The position numbers were made by a program, and so were the translations under genes. From assembly GCA_038316355.1 (NCBI GenBank), contig JBBQAO010000039.1:1-30403 (forward strand): a stretch of 30,403 bases of DNA. The letters are read 5' to 3'. Origin of the DNA: Ga0077527 sp038316355 (GTDB lineage: Bacteria > Pseudomonadota > Gammaproteobacteria > Burkholderiales > SG8-41). Shown here piece after piece: positions 22,888 to 30,403 of this stretch. The stretch's first letter is position 1. The number at the start of each line of letters is the position of its first letter. The notes beneath the pieces are model-generated. The model had not been told where the DNA came from, did not search any database, and was given only the letters and a program-made list of their open reading frames with translations.

Positions 22888-24285
22888 ATGCTGGATACCA
22901 ACAAAACCTGGGACCTGCTGGTCGTCGGTGGCGGCAACGCAGCCTTGTGCGCGGCGCTGATGGCCCGCGAAGCCGGTTGCAGCGTCCTGTTGCTCGAAGG
23001 CGCACCCAAGCACTTCCGCGGCGGCAACAGCCGCCATACCCGCAACCTGCGCTGCATGCACGAAGAGCCGCAGGACATTCTCACCGGCACCTATCCCGAA
23101 GAAGAATACTGGCAGGATCTGCTGAAAGTCACCGGCGGTCTGACCAGCGAACACCTGGCGCGGTTGACGTTGAAGCATACCGCCTCATGCCGGCCGTGGA
23201 TGTACAAACACGGCGTGCGGTTCCAGCCGCCGCTCGGCGGCACGCTGCACCTGTCGCGCACCAATGCTTTTTTCCTCGGTGGCGGCAAGGCACTGATGAA
23301 TGCCTATTACCATTCGGCTGAACAACTCGGGATTTCGATTCATTACGAAGCGCAGGTTACCGACCTTGAAATCGACGGTGATACCTTCAAGTCGGCGACG
23401 TTCACCTGCGAAGGTGCGACTCACAAGGTGTGCGCCAAGGCAGTGGTGATTGCCTGCGGCGGTTTTCAGGCGAACCTGGAATGGCTGGAAGAGGCCTGGG
23501 GCCCCGCCGCGAAGAACTTCCTGGTGCGCGGCACGCCGTACAACCGCGGCGACATCCTGAAAATATTGCTCGGCAAGGGTGCGAAGCAGATCAGCGATGC
23601 GTTGCAGGGCCATTGTGTGGCGATTGATGCGCGTTCGCCGAAATACGACGGCGGCATCATCACCCGCGTCGATGCGGTGTCGCTGGGTATTGTCGTCAAC
23701 AAGAATGCACAACGCTTCTATGACGAGGGCGAGGATTTCTGGCCCAAGCGTTACGCGATCTGGGGCCGGCTGGTGGCGGGGCAGCCCGACCAGATCGGTT
23801 ATTCGATTATCGATGCCAAGGCCATGGGCAAGTTCATGCCGCCGGTGTACCCGCCCATTCGCGCCAAAACGCTGCGCGAGTTGGCAACCAAGCTGGAGAT
23901 TGACCCGGATGCGCTGGAAAAAACCGTTGCCGAATTTAACGCGGCTGTAAGGCCTGGAACTTTTGACCACACCATCCAGGACGATTGCGTCACCGAGGGC
24001 CTGACGCCGCCGAAGACACACTGGGCGCTGAAAATCGACACAGCGCCGTACTTCGGTTATCCGCTGCGGCCGGGCATCACCTTTACCTATCTCGGGGTCA
24101 GCGTCGACGACAGGTCACGGATGATCCTGCAGGACGACAAGCCCTGCAAAAACATATTCGCGGCAGGGGAAATCATGGCAGGCAATGTATTGGGCAAGGG
24201 CTACCTGGCGGGCATCGGCATGTCCATCGGCACCACCTTCGGACGCATTGCAGGCGAGGAGGCGGGCAAATATGTACGCGGCTGA
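22888..24285 (+). CDS. tcuA: FAD-dependent tricarballylate dehydrogenase TcuA
   Basis: A 465-residue flavoprotein of the fumarate-reductase/succinate-dehydrogenase fold. It begins with the FAD motif WDLLVVGGGNAALCAALMAR, then LLLEGAPKHFRGGNSRHTRN, the TcuA signature. The middle has RGTPYNRGDILKILLGKGAK; the C-terminus has PGITFTYLGVSVDDRSRM and NIFAAGEIMAGNVLGKGYLA, then GIGMSIGTTFGRIAGEEAG. TcuA oxidises tricarballylate to cis-aconitate. Length equals that of Salmonella TcuA (about 467). I use ATG 22888; a TTG seven codons upstream is also in frame. Its 3' end overlaps tcuB by 14 bases. Confidence 0.92.
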   Translation: MLDTNKTWDLLVVGGGNAALCAALMAREAGCSVLLLEGAPKHFRGGNSRHTRNLRCMHEEPQDILTGTYPEEEYWQDLLKVTGGLTSEHLARLTLKHTASCRPWMYKHGVRFQPPLGGTLHLSRTNAFFLGGGKALMNAYYHSAEQLGISIHYEAQVTDLEIDGDTFKSATFTCEGATHKVCAKAVVIACGGFQANLEWLEEAWGPAAKNFLVRGTPYNRGDILKILLGKGAKQISDALQGHCVAIDARSPKYDGGIITRVDAVSLGIVVNKNAQRFYDEGEDFWPKRYAIWGRLVAGQPDQIGYSIIDAKAMGKFMPPVYPPIRAKTLRELATKLEIDPDALEKTVAEFNAAVRPGTFDHTIQDDCVTEGLTPPKTHWALKIDTAPYFGYPLRPGITFTYLGVSVDDRSRMILQDDKPCKNIFAAGEIMAGNVLGKGYLAGIGMSIGTTFGRIAGEEAGKYVRG

Positions 24286-25423
24286 AGACAAACCGATGAG
24301 CCTCGACGAACTGATCGAGGATGCCCAGCGCGTACTTCGTGTCTGCAACGCCTGCCGTTACTGCGAAGGTTATTGCGCGGTGTTCCCGGCACTGGCGCGC
24401 CGCCTCGAATTCACCGAGAACGACATCCATTACTTGGGCAACCTGTGCCACAACTGCGGCTCCTGCCTCTATGCCTGCCAGTTCGCGCCGCCGCACGAGT
24501 TCCAGGTCAATTTCCCGAAGCTGATGGCGAAAGTGCGCGGCCAGACTTACCGCAAATACGCCTGGCCCGGATTCCTCGGCGTGCTGTACGAAAAAAATGG
24601 CGTCGCGGTGAGCCTGATTTCGGCGCTGAGCATCGGCCTGCTGTTCTGGCTGGCGGGTGCGTTGACCAACCCGGAGCAGTTTTTCGCTGCGCACAGCGAT
24701 GCGCAGGGTTCGTTCTACGCGCTGATGCCGCATAACCTGATGGCGGGCGTGTTTGGAGCGGTGTCGGTGTTCGTGGCGATTGCCTTGCTGATGAGCTTTG
24801 TCCGGTTCTGGCCGTACATGGGCGAGGAACTGGCGGACTTCTTCAAGGGCGGACCGCTGGCCGAAGGCCTGCATGATGCGTTCACGCTGAAAAACCTCGG
24901 CGGTGGCGTCGAAAACGAGGGCTGCACCTTCCCGACGGAACAGAAGTCAAAGACACGCCGGATGTTTCACCACTTCACGTTCTACGGTTTCATCTTGTGT
25001 TTCGCGGCGACCAGTGTTGCAACCTTCTATCACTACGTGCTGAAAATCCCCGCGCCGTATCCGTTCTGGAGTCTGCCGGTGTTGCTGGGTACCGTCGGCG
25101 GTATCGGGTTGTTAATCGGGCCTGTCGGATTGCTTTGGATCAAACACCAGCGTGATCCCGAGTTCAAGGTGCCGGAACAGACCGGCATGGACGCGGGTTT
25201 TCTGGTGCTGCTGTTCATGATCAGCCTGACCGGACTTGGCTTGCTGATCTGGCGCGAAAGCGCTTCAATGGGCACCTGGCTCGCGATCCATCTCGGCTTC
25301 GTGCTCGCGCTGTTCCTGACCATGCCCTACGGCAAGTTCGTGCACGGCTTGTATCGGGTGGCGGCGCTGGTGCGTTACCATCTCGAACGGCGGCGGCCGG
25401 TGCCGGGGATAGCCGCGGAATAA
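24272..25423 (+). CDS. tcuB: Tricarballylate utilisation iron-sulfur membrane protein TcuB
   Basis: A 383-residue membrane electron carrier that reoxidises TcuA. Two [4Fe-4S] motifs are at the N-terminus: Cys25, 28, 31, 35 (CNACRYCEGYC) and Cys59, 62, 65, 69 (CHNCGSCLYAC). The rest is hydrophobic with about six helices, containing HHFTFYGFILCFAATSVATF with paired histidines, YHY and HLGFVLALFL, consistent with a haem-bearing quinone-reducing part. ATG 24272 overlaps the tcuA end and has GGAGG upstream. A TcuC transporter is not present, so the Bug receptor next door may supply uptake. Confidence 0.92.
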   Translation: MYAAEDKPMSLDELIEDAQRVLRVCNACRYCEGYCAVFPALARRLEFTENDIHYLGNLCHNCGSCLYACQFAPPHEFQVNFPKLMAKVRGQTYRKYAWPGFLGVLYEKNGVAVSLISALSIGLLFWLAGALTNPEQFFAAHSDAQGSFYALMPHNLMAGVFGAVSVFVAIALLMSFVRFWPYMGEELADFFKGGPLAEGLHDAFTLKNLGGGVENEGCTFPTEQKSKTRRMFHHFTFYGFILCFAATSVATFYHYVLKIPAPYPFWSLPVLLGTVGGIGLLIGPVGLLWIKHQRDPEFKVPEQTGMDAGFLVLLFMISLTGLGLLIWRESASMGTWLAIHLGFVLALFLTMPYGKFVHGLYRVAALVRYHLERRRPVPGIAAE

Positions 25424-25484
25424 AACATCCGCCCGGCCCGGGCGTTCCAAATCCTGTTTCAGCGAATGCGAAAGCAGAGGGTGG

Positions 25485-26306
25485 ATGATGACGGAACTGT
25501 CCTTCATTACTGTCTGCAAGGGAAGGCTGGACCATCTCAGGCAGACTTTGCCTCTGCTGGCCGCGCAGGCTGATGCCGAAACCGTGGTGGTCGACTACGG
25601 TTGCCCGCAGGGCACACGCCATTGGATCAAAGAAAATTTCCCCACCGTAAAAACGGTCGCCGTCGATGATGATCCGGGGTTTTGCCTGTCCCGCGGCAGA
25701 AACATCGGCGCGAGTGCTGCAGCAGCATCACGGTTCTGTTTTATTGACGCTGATATCAAGATTCAGAGCGGATTTGTTCAATGGTTGCTTCAGAACTGGC
25801 AACCACGGAATTATTTTCGTGCAACACACCAGAGACGGGATATCTTGGGCACTGTCGCCTGCCCGGCTGAAGACTTCTTCCGGATCGGAGGCTACGACGA
25901 AGCCATACGCAACTGGGGCGGTGATGACGTTGATTTCTATATGAGGCTTGAGGAAATCGGCTGCCACTTGTCTGCCTTTCCCGCATCGCTGATTGAACCG
26001 ATCAGGCACGATGATGCGGAGCGCATGCAGGTCTATGAAATGAAAGACCTGCTGACCAGTCTTCGTTTGAGTCGGGTGTATATCGCGGCAAAGTTTGATC
26101 TTGCCCGTATCCTCGGTCGCCCACTCACCTTGGCCGAGCGCAGACAGGTTTATCAGGAAACGCAGAAAGGCGTTAACGCCATTCCCGCCGGAGCGGCCAT
26201 GCCGGTGCTGGAGGTGACTTTGCCACTGGATCCCCGGATGGCCACATTTCCGGATTGGACGCTGGAAAAAAAACTGGTCTACCGGGTTCTTCCCCGCACA
26301 AAATGA
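25485..26306 (+). CDS. Glycosyltransferase family 2-like protein (GT-A fold)
   Basis: A 273-residue predicted glycosyltransferase. The GT-A core reads LSFITVCKGRLDHLRQTLPL, VVVDYGCPQG, then SRGRNIGASAAA and CFIDADIKI with the DxD metal site at Asp88-Asp90. IGGYDEAIRNWGGDDVDFYM carries the catalytic WGGDD-type motif shared with galactosyltransferase-like enzymes. No membrane helix. Starts at ATG 25485 or 25488 after AGAGGG. Its GC is lower than tcuB (a hand count of 25741-25800 gives 42%), and the function does not fit the organic-acid neighbours, so it looks acquired. Acceptor sugar unknown. Confidence 0.82.
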   Translation: MMTELSFITVCKGRLDHLRQTLPLLAAQADAETVVVDYGCPQGTRHWIKENFPTVKTVAVDDDPGFCLSRGRNIGASAAAASRFCFIDADIKIQSGFVQWLLQNWQPRNYFRATHQRRDILGTVACPAEDFFRIGGYDEAIRNWGGDDVDFYMRLEEIGCHLSAFPASLIEPIRHDDAERMQVYEMKDLLTSLRLSRVYIAAKFDLARILGRPLTLAERRQVYQETQKGVNAIPAGAAMPVLEVTLPLDPRMATFPDWTLEKKLVYRVLPRTK

Positions 26307-26344
26307 CTTGTGGCTGCTCAGCTGAAGAAGTGCGCAACTACGCC

Positions 26345-26589
26345 TTCTTTTGCCGGGGCGCCGATCCGGAAGTCATGCTGCCCGGCGACGAGTTTCCGAA
26401 ACAGATGGCGGAGAACGTGAAGCAGATCAAGGACACGCCGAAGCAGCCGGGTGTTGACGAGATTCGCATCCCGTCCGAGCGCGCATTGCGCGAGCGCGAG
26501 CGGCGGCGCAGGGAAGGGATACGGTGGACAGGAAGGTGGTGGAGTCGCTGAAGATCATTGCCGAGGGCGGAACTATAAATAATCAATAA
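26345..26589 (+). pseudogene. C-terminal stump of an Ldh-family (malate/L-lactate/ureidoglycolate-type) oxidoreductase, frameshifted
   Basis: Codons from about 26357 read DPEVMLPGDEFPKQMAENVK, QIKDTPKQPGVDEIRIPSER and ALRERERRRREGI, the C-terminal tail typical of Ldh-family NAD(P) oxidoreductases (PGVEEVxxPGExE...RxxxGI). After GI the frame is lost, but the next frame from 26524 continues VDRKVVESLKIIAEGG to a TAA at 26587, so one frameshift separates them. The N-terminal 250 or so residues of the enzyme are absent; the glycosyltransferase gene occupies that place. In the first frame an ATG at 26303 precedes unrelated residues (MTCGCSAEEVRNYAFFCRGA). Confidence 0.6.
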
Positions 26590-26617
26590 AAACAATTGCT
26601 TATGTCTTGCGCTTTGC

Positions 26618-27394
26618 TTAACGCCCCTTGAATACTGGTTTGCGTTTTTCGACGAAGGCCAGCGCGCTTTCGCGGAAGTCTTCCGACAAATGCAATGTGC
26701 GCGGACGGATCGCGTAAGCCCTGGCTTCGATGTGTTCGAGATCCGAACGCCGCGCTTCGACCATCGCGCGTACGGCCAGTGGGGGATTGCGCAGCACCTC
26801 TTCGGCCAGCGTTTTGGCGACGCTGATGTGCTCGCCGTTTTCAGCGAGACGGGTCAGCAGGTTTACTCGATGTGCTTCCTCGGCGCTCCAGATGCGCCCC
26901 GTAAAGCAGACATCGTCGGCGAACACACCGGCGCCGCGCTGAGTCAGCATCATCCAAAACGGCGTGGCATCGATGCCGCGGGCGATTTCGGTGACCTGGA
27001 ATTTGGCGTCCCTGCTCGCCACAGTCATGTCGCAATACAGCGCGATGCGCAGCCCGACGCCGTAGCAATAACTGTGCATCGCGGCGATGATGGGTTTGGC
27101 GTGCGGCGGTTTGAAAAAGGGGTGGCGGATATTACCTTCGCGGGCTGAAGGGCCGCCGAGTTTTTTGAGCTCTTCCTTCGGGCGGAGCTGGCGTTGATGG
27201 ACATCGGCGCCGCTGCAGAACGCGCGGCCATTGCCGGAGAGGATGGCGATCATCGCCTCTTCGTCATCGTAGAACGCGTACAGTGCGTCGCATAGCGCGA
27301 GGCTCATCCCGTCAGAGACGGCATTCAGTTTTTCGGGGCGGTTCAGTGTGATGTAGCCGATCTGGCCCTCACGTTTGTATTCGACGATGGACAT
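26618..27394 (-). CDS. Enoyl-CoA hydratase/isomerase (crotonase) family protein with an altered active site
   Basis: A 258-residue crotonase. VEYKREGQIGYITLNRPEKL is the family start, LSGNGRAFCSGADVHQRQ the oxyanion-hole strand, and AMHSYCYGVGLRIALYCDMT the second conserved block. In enoyl-CoA hydratase two glutamates 20 residues apart (Glu144, Glu164) do catalysis; here the first is Arg116 (GLRIAL in place of GCELAM) and the second is kept as Glu136 (VTEIARG). A standard hydratase is therefore doubtful; an isomerase, hydrolase or decarboxylase activity is more likely. ATG 27394 has GGGGAG upstream. It diverges from the acyl-CoA ligase gene, and the two could act on one CoA intermediate. Confidence 0.87.
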   Translation of the reverse strand: MSIVEYKREGQIGYITLNRPEKLNAVSDGMSLALCDALYAFYDDEEAMIAILSGNGRAFCSGADVHQRQLRPKEELKKLGGPSAREGNIRHPFFKPPHAKPIIAAMHSYCYGVGLRIALYCDMTVASRDAKFQVTEIARGIDATPFWMMLTQRGAGVFADDVCFTGRIWSAEEAHRVNLLTRLAENGEHISVAKTLAEEVLRNPPLAVRAMVEARRSDLEHIEARAYAIRPRTLHLSEDFRESALAFVEKRKPVFKGR

Positions 27395-27565
27395 GTAAAA
27401 TCTCCCCGGTAATTTCTGCAGCGTATGGTCTGCACGCATTGTCCTTAATTCCGCGGCGCTGTAGTTTGATTTAACCACATTGTGATAAAGCGCCGGCAGG
27501 TGATGGCCGACAGGGTTATATTCGCAAAATCCGAAATAAAAACCTGTGCAGTACCTGCCACCGCA

Positions 27566-29698
27566 ATGACACAAGCCATCAACTGGACCCGATTCTATTC
27601 CCCGAAATCCGTCGCTGTCGTCGGCGCCACCGACGATACACGGCGTTTTGGTGGCCGGCTGATGCGGCAGATCGGCAAGTTCGGTTATGGCGGGCGCATC
27701 CTGCCGGTGAATCCGCGGCTCAGTGAACTCAACGGCCTCAAGTGTTACCACAGTGTCAGCGCGCTGCCGGAAACCCCTGACCATGTCGGCGTGGTGATTG
27801 CGCCCGACCGGGTGATCGACGTTTTACGCGAATGCCATGCCATCGGCGTACAGTGCGCCACGGTGTTCACGGCGGGGTATGCCGAGACCGGCACGGAGCA
27901 GGGGCGCCGGCTGCAGGATGATCTGCTGCGCTTCACCCGCGAAACCGGCTTGCGGGTGATGGGCCCCAACTGCAACGGCCCGGTTAATTTCATCGACCGT
28001 TTTTCCTTCTCCGCCGGTTATGCGGTGTCGAGCCTGACCGAGCCATCAGGCAACGTCGGCCTGGTCAGCCAGAGCGGCGGGCTGGGGCAGACCAATGTGA
28101 TGTGGCGCGCGATCAAGGCCGGCGTGCACATGAGTTATCAGGCGAGCTGCGGCAACGAGGCGGACCTTACAGTGGTCGACTTTGCCCGCTTCATGCTCGA
28201 AGGCGATCAGACCGATGTGGTGATGATGGCGCTGGAAGCCATCCGCGACGGCAATGCCTTCATGGATCTGGCGCAATACGCGGCGGAACGCGGGAAACCG
28301 CTGATCGTGCTCAAGTTCGGCGTTACCGACGCTGGCAAACAGGCTGCGGCTTCGCATACCGGCGCGATCACCGGCTCGGATGAGGTGTTCAGTGCGGTGT
28401 GCAAACAATTTGGCGTGATCCGCGTCAATGACTGCAACGAGCTGTATGAACAGGCCATCGTGCTGCGCAACAAGAAGCTGCCCAAAGGGCGGCGTGCGGC
28501 GTCGATGTCGCTGTCGGGCGGCAACGTGGTGCAGATGGCCGATGTCGGCACACACCTCGGTTTGAGCTGGCACAACTACACCGCCAAAACCGACAGCCGC
28601 CTTGGCGAACTGATCCCCGGTTATGGCAAGGTCGGCAATCCGACGGACATGACCTCGCTGGCCACCGGTCAGCCGGAGATTTTCCGCAAGGCAATGGAAA
28701 TCATCAGCGAAGACGACAACGTCGATGTGATGATTCCGGTGTTCACCTTCGCGCCGCGCGCCGACCTCGAACACGCGGCGCGACTGTCGCGCGATGCCGT
28801 CAAGCCGCTGGTGATGCTGGTGACCGGCGGCTGCCATGATGATCCGTCGCTGACCGTAGACAGCCTGGTGGCCATGGGCGCAGCGGTTTATCGCAATACT
28901 GTCGATACGTTGCGTTATGTGCGTACGGCCATCGGCTATCGCGAGTTTCTCGAGGCGCGCCGTGCGCGACCGGTACCACTGCGGCCGCAGGGCATCGCCC
29001 GGGCGGCAGTCGGCAAAGCGCTGGACGCATCCGGTGACCGCACGCTGACCGAACGTGAAGCGAAAAGCCTGCTCGCGCAATACGGCCTGCCGGTGCCAAA
29101 GGAACTGCTTGCCAGGAGCGCCGACGAAGCGGCCGCCCATTCCAGCAGCATCAACGGCCCGGTCGCGCTGAAAATCGAGTCCGGGGACATCACCCACAAG
29201 ACCGAAGCCGGGGCGATCCGCCTCGGTGTCAGCGGCGAGGCGGCAGTGCAGCAGGCCTATGAGGACGTTCATGCTGCGGCCTTGCGTTACAAACCCGATG
29301 CGAACATCGCCGGCGTGCTGGTCCAGGAAATGGTGCCGCGCGGCACGGAGATGATGCTGGGCATCGTACGCGATCCGGTGTTCGGGCCGCTGGTGGCCGT
29401 GGGTTTCGGCGGCATTTATGTCGAGGTACTGCGCGACATCACCTTCCGCGTGCCGCCGGTGGATGCATCCACCGCGCGGGAAATGCTCGGCGAATTGCGC
29501 GGTTACAAGATACTGCAAGGTGTGCGCGGCATGGCGCCGGCGGATATCGAGGCGCTGGTGGACTGCATCGTGCGGCTGTCCTGGCTGGCCCATGACCACG
29601 GTGCTGCGATAAAAGAGCTGGACATCAACCCGTTGACCGTATTGGCCAAGGGTGCAAAAGTAGTCGATGCACTGCTGGTCGCCGGTCGGGATGCCTGA
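27566..29698 (+). CDS. NDP-forming acyl-CoA ligase (acetate-CoA ligase, ADP-forming, fused subunits)
   Basis: A 710-residue fusion. An N-terminal CoA-binding Rossmann domain (SPKSVAVVGATDDTRRFGGR, about 11-130) is followed by two succinyl-CoA-ligase-like domains (about 150-460). These carry the phosphorylated histidine His264 in AAASHTGAITGSDEVF. The C-terminal ATP-grasp domain (about 490-710) has NGPVALKIESGDITHKTEAG, VQEMVPRGTEMMLGIVRDPV, FGPLVAVGFGG and KELDINPLTV. It interconverts acyl-CoA plus ADP and acid plus ATP. Start is uncertain: ATG 27566 begins the family N-terminus without a clear ribosome site; GTG 27482 or ATG 27503 would add 20-28 residues. The acid used cannot be told. Confidence 0.88.
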   Translation: MTQAINWTRFYSPKSVAVVGATDDTRRFGGRLMRQIGKFGYGGRILPVNPRLSELNGLKCYHSVSALPETPDHVGVVIAPDRVIDVLRECHAIGVQCATVFTAGYAETGTEQGRRLQDDLLRFTRETGLRVMGPNCNGPVNFIDRFSFSAGYAVSSLTEPSGNVGLVSQSGGLGQTNVMWRAIKAGVHMSYQASCGNEADLTVVDFARFMLEGDQTDVVMMALEAIRDGNAFMDLAQYAAERGKPLIVLKFGVTDAGKQAAASHTGAITGSDEVFSAVCKQFGVIRVNDCNELYEQAIVLRNKKLPKGRRAASMSLSGGNVVQMADVGTHLGLSWHNYTAKTDSRLGELIPGYGKVGNPTDMTSLATGQPEIFRKAMEIISEDDNVDVMIPVFTFAPRADLEHAARLSRDAVKPLVMLVTGGCHDDPSLTVDSLVAMGAAVYRNTVDTLRYVRTAIGYREFLEARRARPVPLRPQGIARAAVGKALDASGDRTLTEREAKSLLAQYGLPVPKELLARSADEAAAHSSSINGPVALKIESGDITHKTEAGAIRLGVSGEAAVQQAYEDVHAAALRYKPDANIAGVLVQEMVPRGTEMMLGIVRDPVFGPLVAVGFGGIYVEVLRDITFRVPPVDASTAREMLGELRGYKILQGVRGMAPADIEALVDCIVRLSWLAHDHGAAIKELDINPLTVLAKGAKVVDALLVAGRDA

Positions 29699-29741
29699 CC
29701 CGGTGGCCGGCAGTCATAAAATCAATAGAAGGAGGGAAAAA

Positions 29742-30403
29742 ATGCTCGTTTTTAATCGTCTGACTGCGGCAGCTGCGGTGATTGCCCTGTCCTGTGCTGC
29801 GCTCGGCACCAACGCACTGGCGCAGGCCTATCCGAACAAACCGATCCGCATGATCCTGCCGTTTCCGGCGGGCGCACCCAGCGACCTGGTGGGCCGCTTC
29901 ATCGGGCAGAAGATGGGCGAACAGATGGGGCACAACATGATCCCGGACAACCGTGCAGGCGTCGGCGGCAATCTCGCTCTGGGCCTGACGGCCACTTCAC
30001 CGGCCGATGGTTATACCGTGGTGGTGTCTTCACCCACAGTGGCGATCAGCCCGGCGCTGTACAAAAAGCTCAGCTATAACGCTTTCAAGGATCTCGCCCC
30101 GGTGGCGCGGCTGGCGGCCATCGAAAACGTGATGGTTGTGCACCCGTCAGTGCCGGCAAAAACGCTGAAGCAGTTCATCGACCTGGCCCGCGCCAAGCCC
30201 GGCGTTCTCAATTACGGCTCGGGCGGCGCCGGCACTACCAACCACCTCGCCAATGAACTGCTGAAATACCTGCAGAAGATCAATGTTGTGCACGTGCCAT
30301 ACAAGGGCGCGACGCTGGCCACCGTCGCTGCGATCAGCGGCGAAGTCGACCAGACCATCGTTTCAGTGGCGTCGATCCTGACGCTGATCAAGGAGAAAAG
30401 AGT
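29742..30403 (+). CDS. Bug/TctC-family tripartite tricarboxylate transporter receptor (4), partial
   Basis: The first 220 codons of a periplasmic binding protein, cut by the right edge. The signal peptide MLVFNRLTAAAAVIALSCAA with cleavage near NALAQA leads into YPNKPIRMILPFPAGAPSDL, VGRFIGQKMGEQMG, then NRAGVGGNLALGLTATSPAD and GYTVVVSSPT, GVLNYGSGGAGTTNHLANEL and VHVPYKGATLATVAAISGEV. The ligand loop reads PAGAPSD instead of PAGGGTD. ATG 29742 has AGAAGGAGGG upstream, a very strong ribosome site. It lies 43 bases after the acyl-CoA ligase stop, so the two are probably co-transcribed and the receptor may supply the acid that the ligase activates. Confidence 0.9.
   Translation, partial: MLVFNRLTAAAAVIALSCAALGTNALAQAYPNKPIRMILPFPAGAPSDLVGRFIGQKMGEQMGHNMIPDNRAGVGGNLALGLTATSPADGYTVVVSSPTVAISPALYKKLSYNAFKDLAPVARLAAIENVMVVHPSVPAKTLKQFIDLARAKPGVLNYGSGGAGTTNHLANELLKYLQKINVVHVPYKGATLATVAAISGEVDQTIVSVASILTLIKEKR

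Noticed and set aside
28046..29599. A 517-codon minus-strand frame within the acyl-CoA ligase gene
   Set aside because: His/Arg/Gln-rich shadow of a GC-rich gene; the plus strand encodes all three conserved ligase domains.

Overview
The window looks like a GC-rich betaproteobacterial chromosome segment, probably Burkholderiales or a close relative. The evidence is four periplasmic Bug/TctC-type tripartite tricarboxylate (TTT) receptors, a TcuAB pair, a DUF6352-SirB1 pair, a lipoprotein MlaA and a tandem glycine riboswitch. It has no rRNA, tRNA, CRISPR array or transposase that I could recognise. Lineage is inferred from gene content only.

Layout. 1-230: N-terminus of a class I SAM methyltransferase (minus strand, runs off the left edge). 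563-1207: a small ribbon-helix-helix protein and a SemiSWEET-type PQ-loop transporter (minus). 1295-4688: housekeeping run DUF6352, SirB1, NfeD, SPFH/stomatin. 4912-9339: MlaA lipoprotein (minus), succinate-semialdehyde dehydrogenase, a VOC protein and an isocitrate/isopropylmalate dehydrogenase homologue (minus). 9425-11810: a MOSC protein, then a promoter, a tandem glycine riboswitch and a DadA-like FAD amino-acid dehydrogenase. 11866-15072: a likely self-regulated operon with a perfect palindromic operator, a broken phosphosulfolactate-synthase-like gene, a TauD/TfdA dioxygenase, a GntR/FCD regulator and a Bug receptor, closed by a bidirectional terminator. 15146-16075: SMP-30-like lactonase (minus). 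16496-20665: a fluoroacetate/haloacetate dehalogenase-like hydrolase, a TfdA-like dioxygenase, a Bug receptor and an MFS permease; the middle two genes have clearly lower GC. 20790-25423: a Bug receptor (minus), a 4,5-dihydroxyphthalate-decarboxylase-like protein, tcuA and tcuB. 25485-26589: a low-GC glycosyltransferase followed by a frameshifted stump of an Ldh-family oxidoreductase. 26618-30403: a crotonase lacking one catalytic Glu (minus), an NDP-forming acyl-CoA ligase and a fourth Bug receptor cut by the right edge.

How it fits together. From about 10 kb onward the DNA is mostly uptake-and-catabolism cassettes for small organic acids: a periplasmic binding protein beside one or two oxidising or hydrolysing enzymes and sometimes a local regulator. 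Several enzymes could feed C2 pools: haloacetate to glycolate, TfdA-type ether cleavage to glyoxylate, glycine or D-amino acid oxidation to an oxo acid. This link is inference. The most notable signals are the riboswitch-dadA pairing with a visible ribosome-site-masking helix, the GntR operator overlapping a promoter, the complete fluoroacetate-dehalogenase active site next to a TfdA homologue, the collapsed ComA-like gene, and a family of long intergenic inverted repeats present three times.
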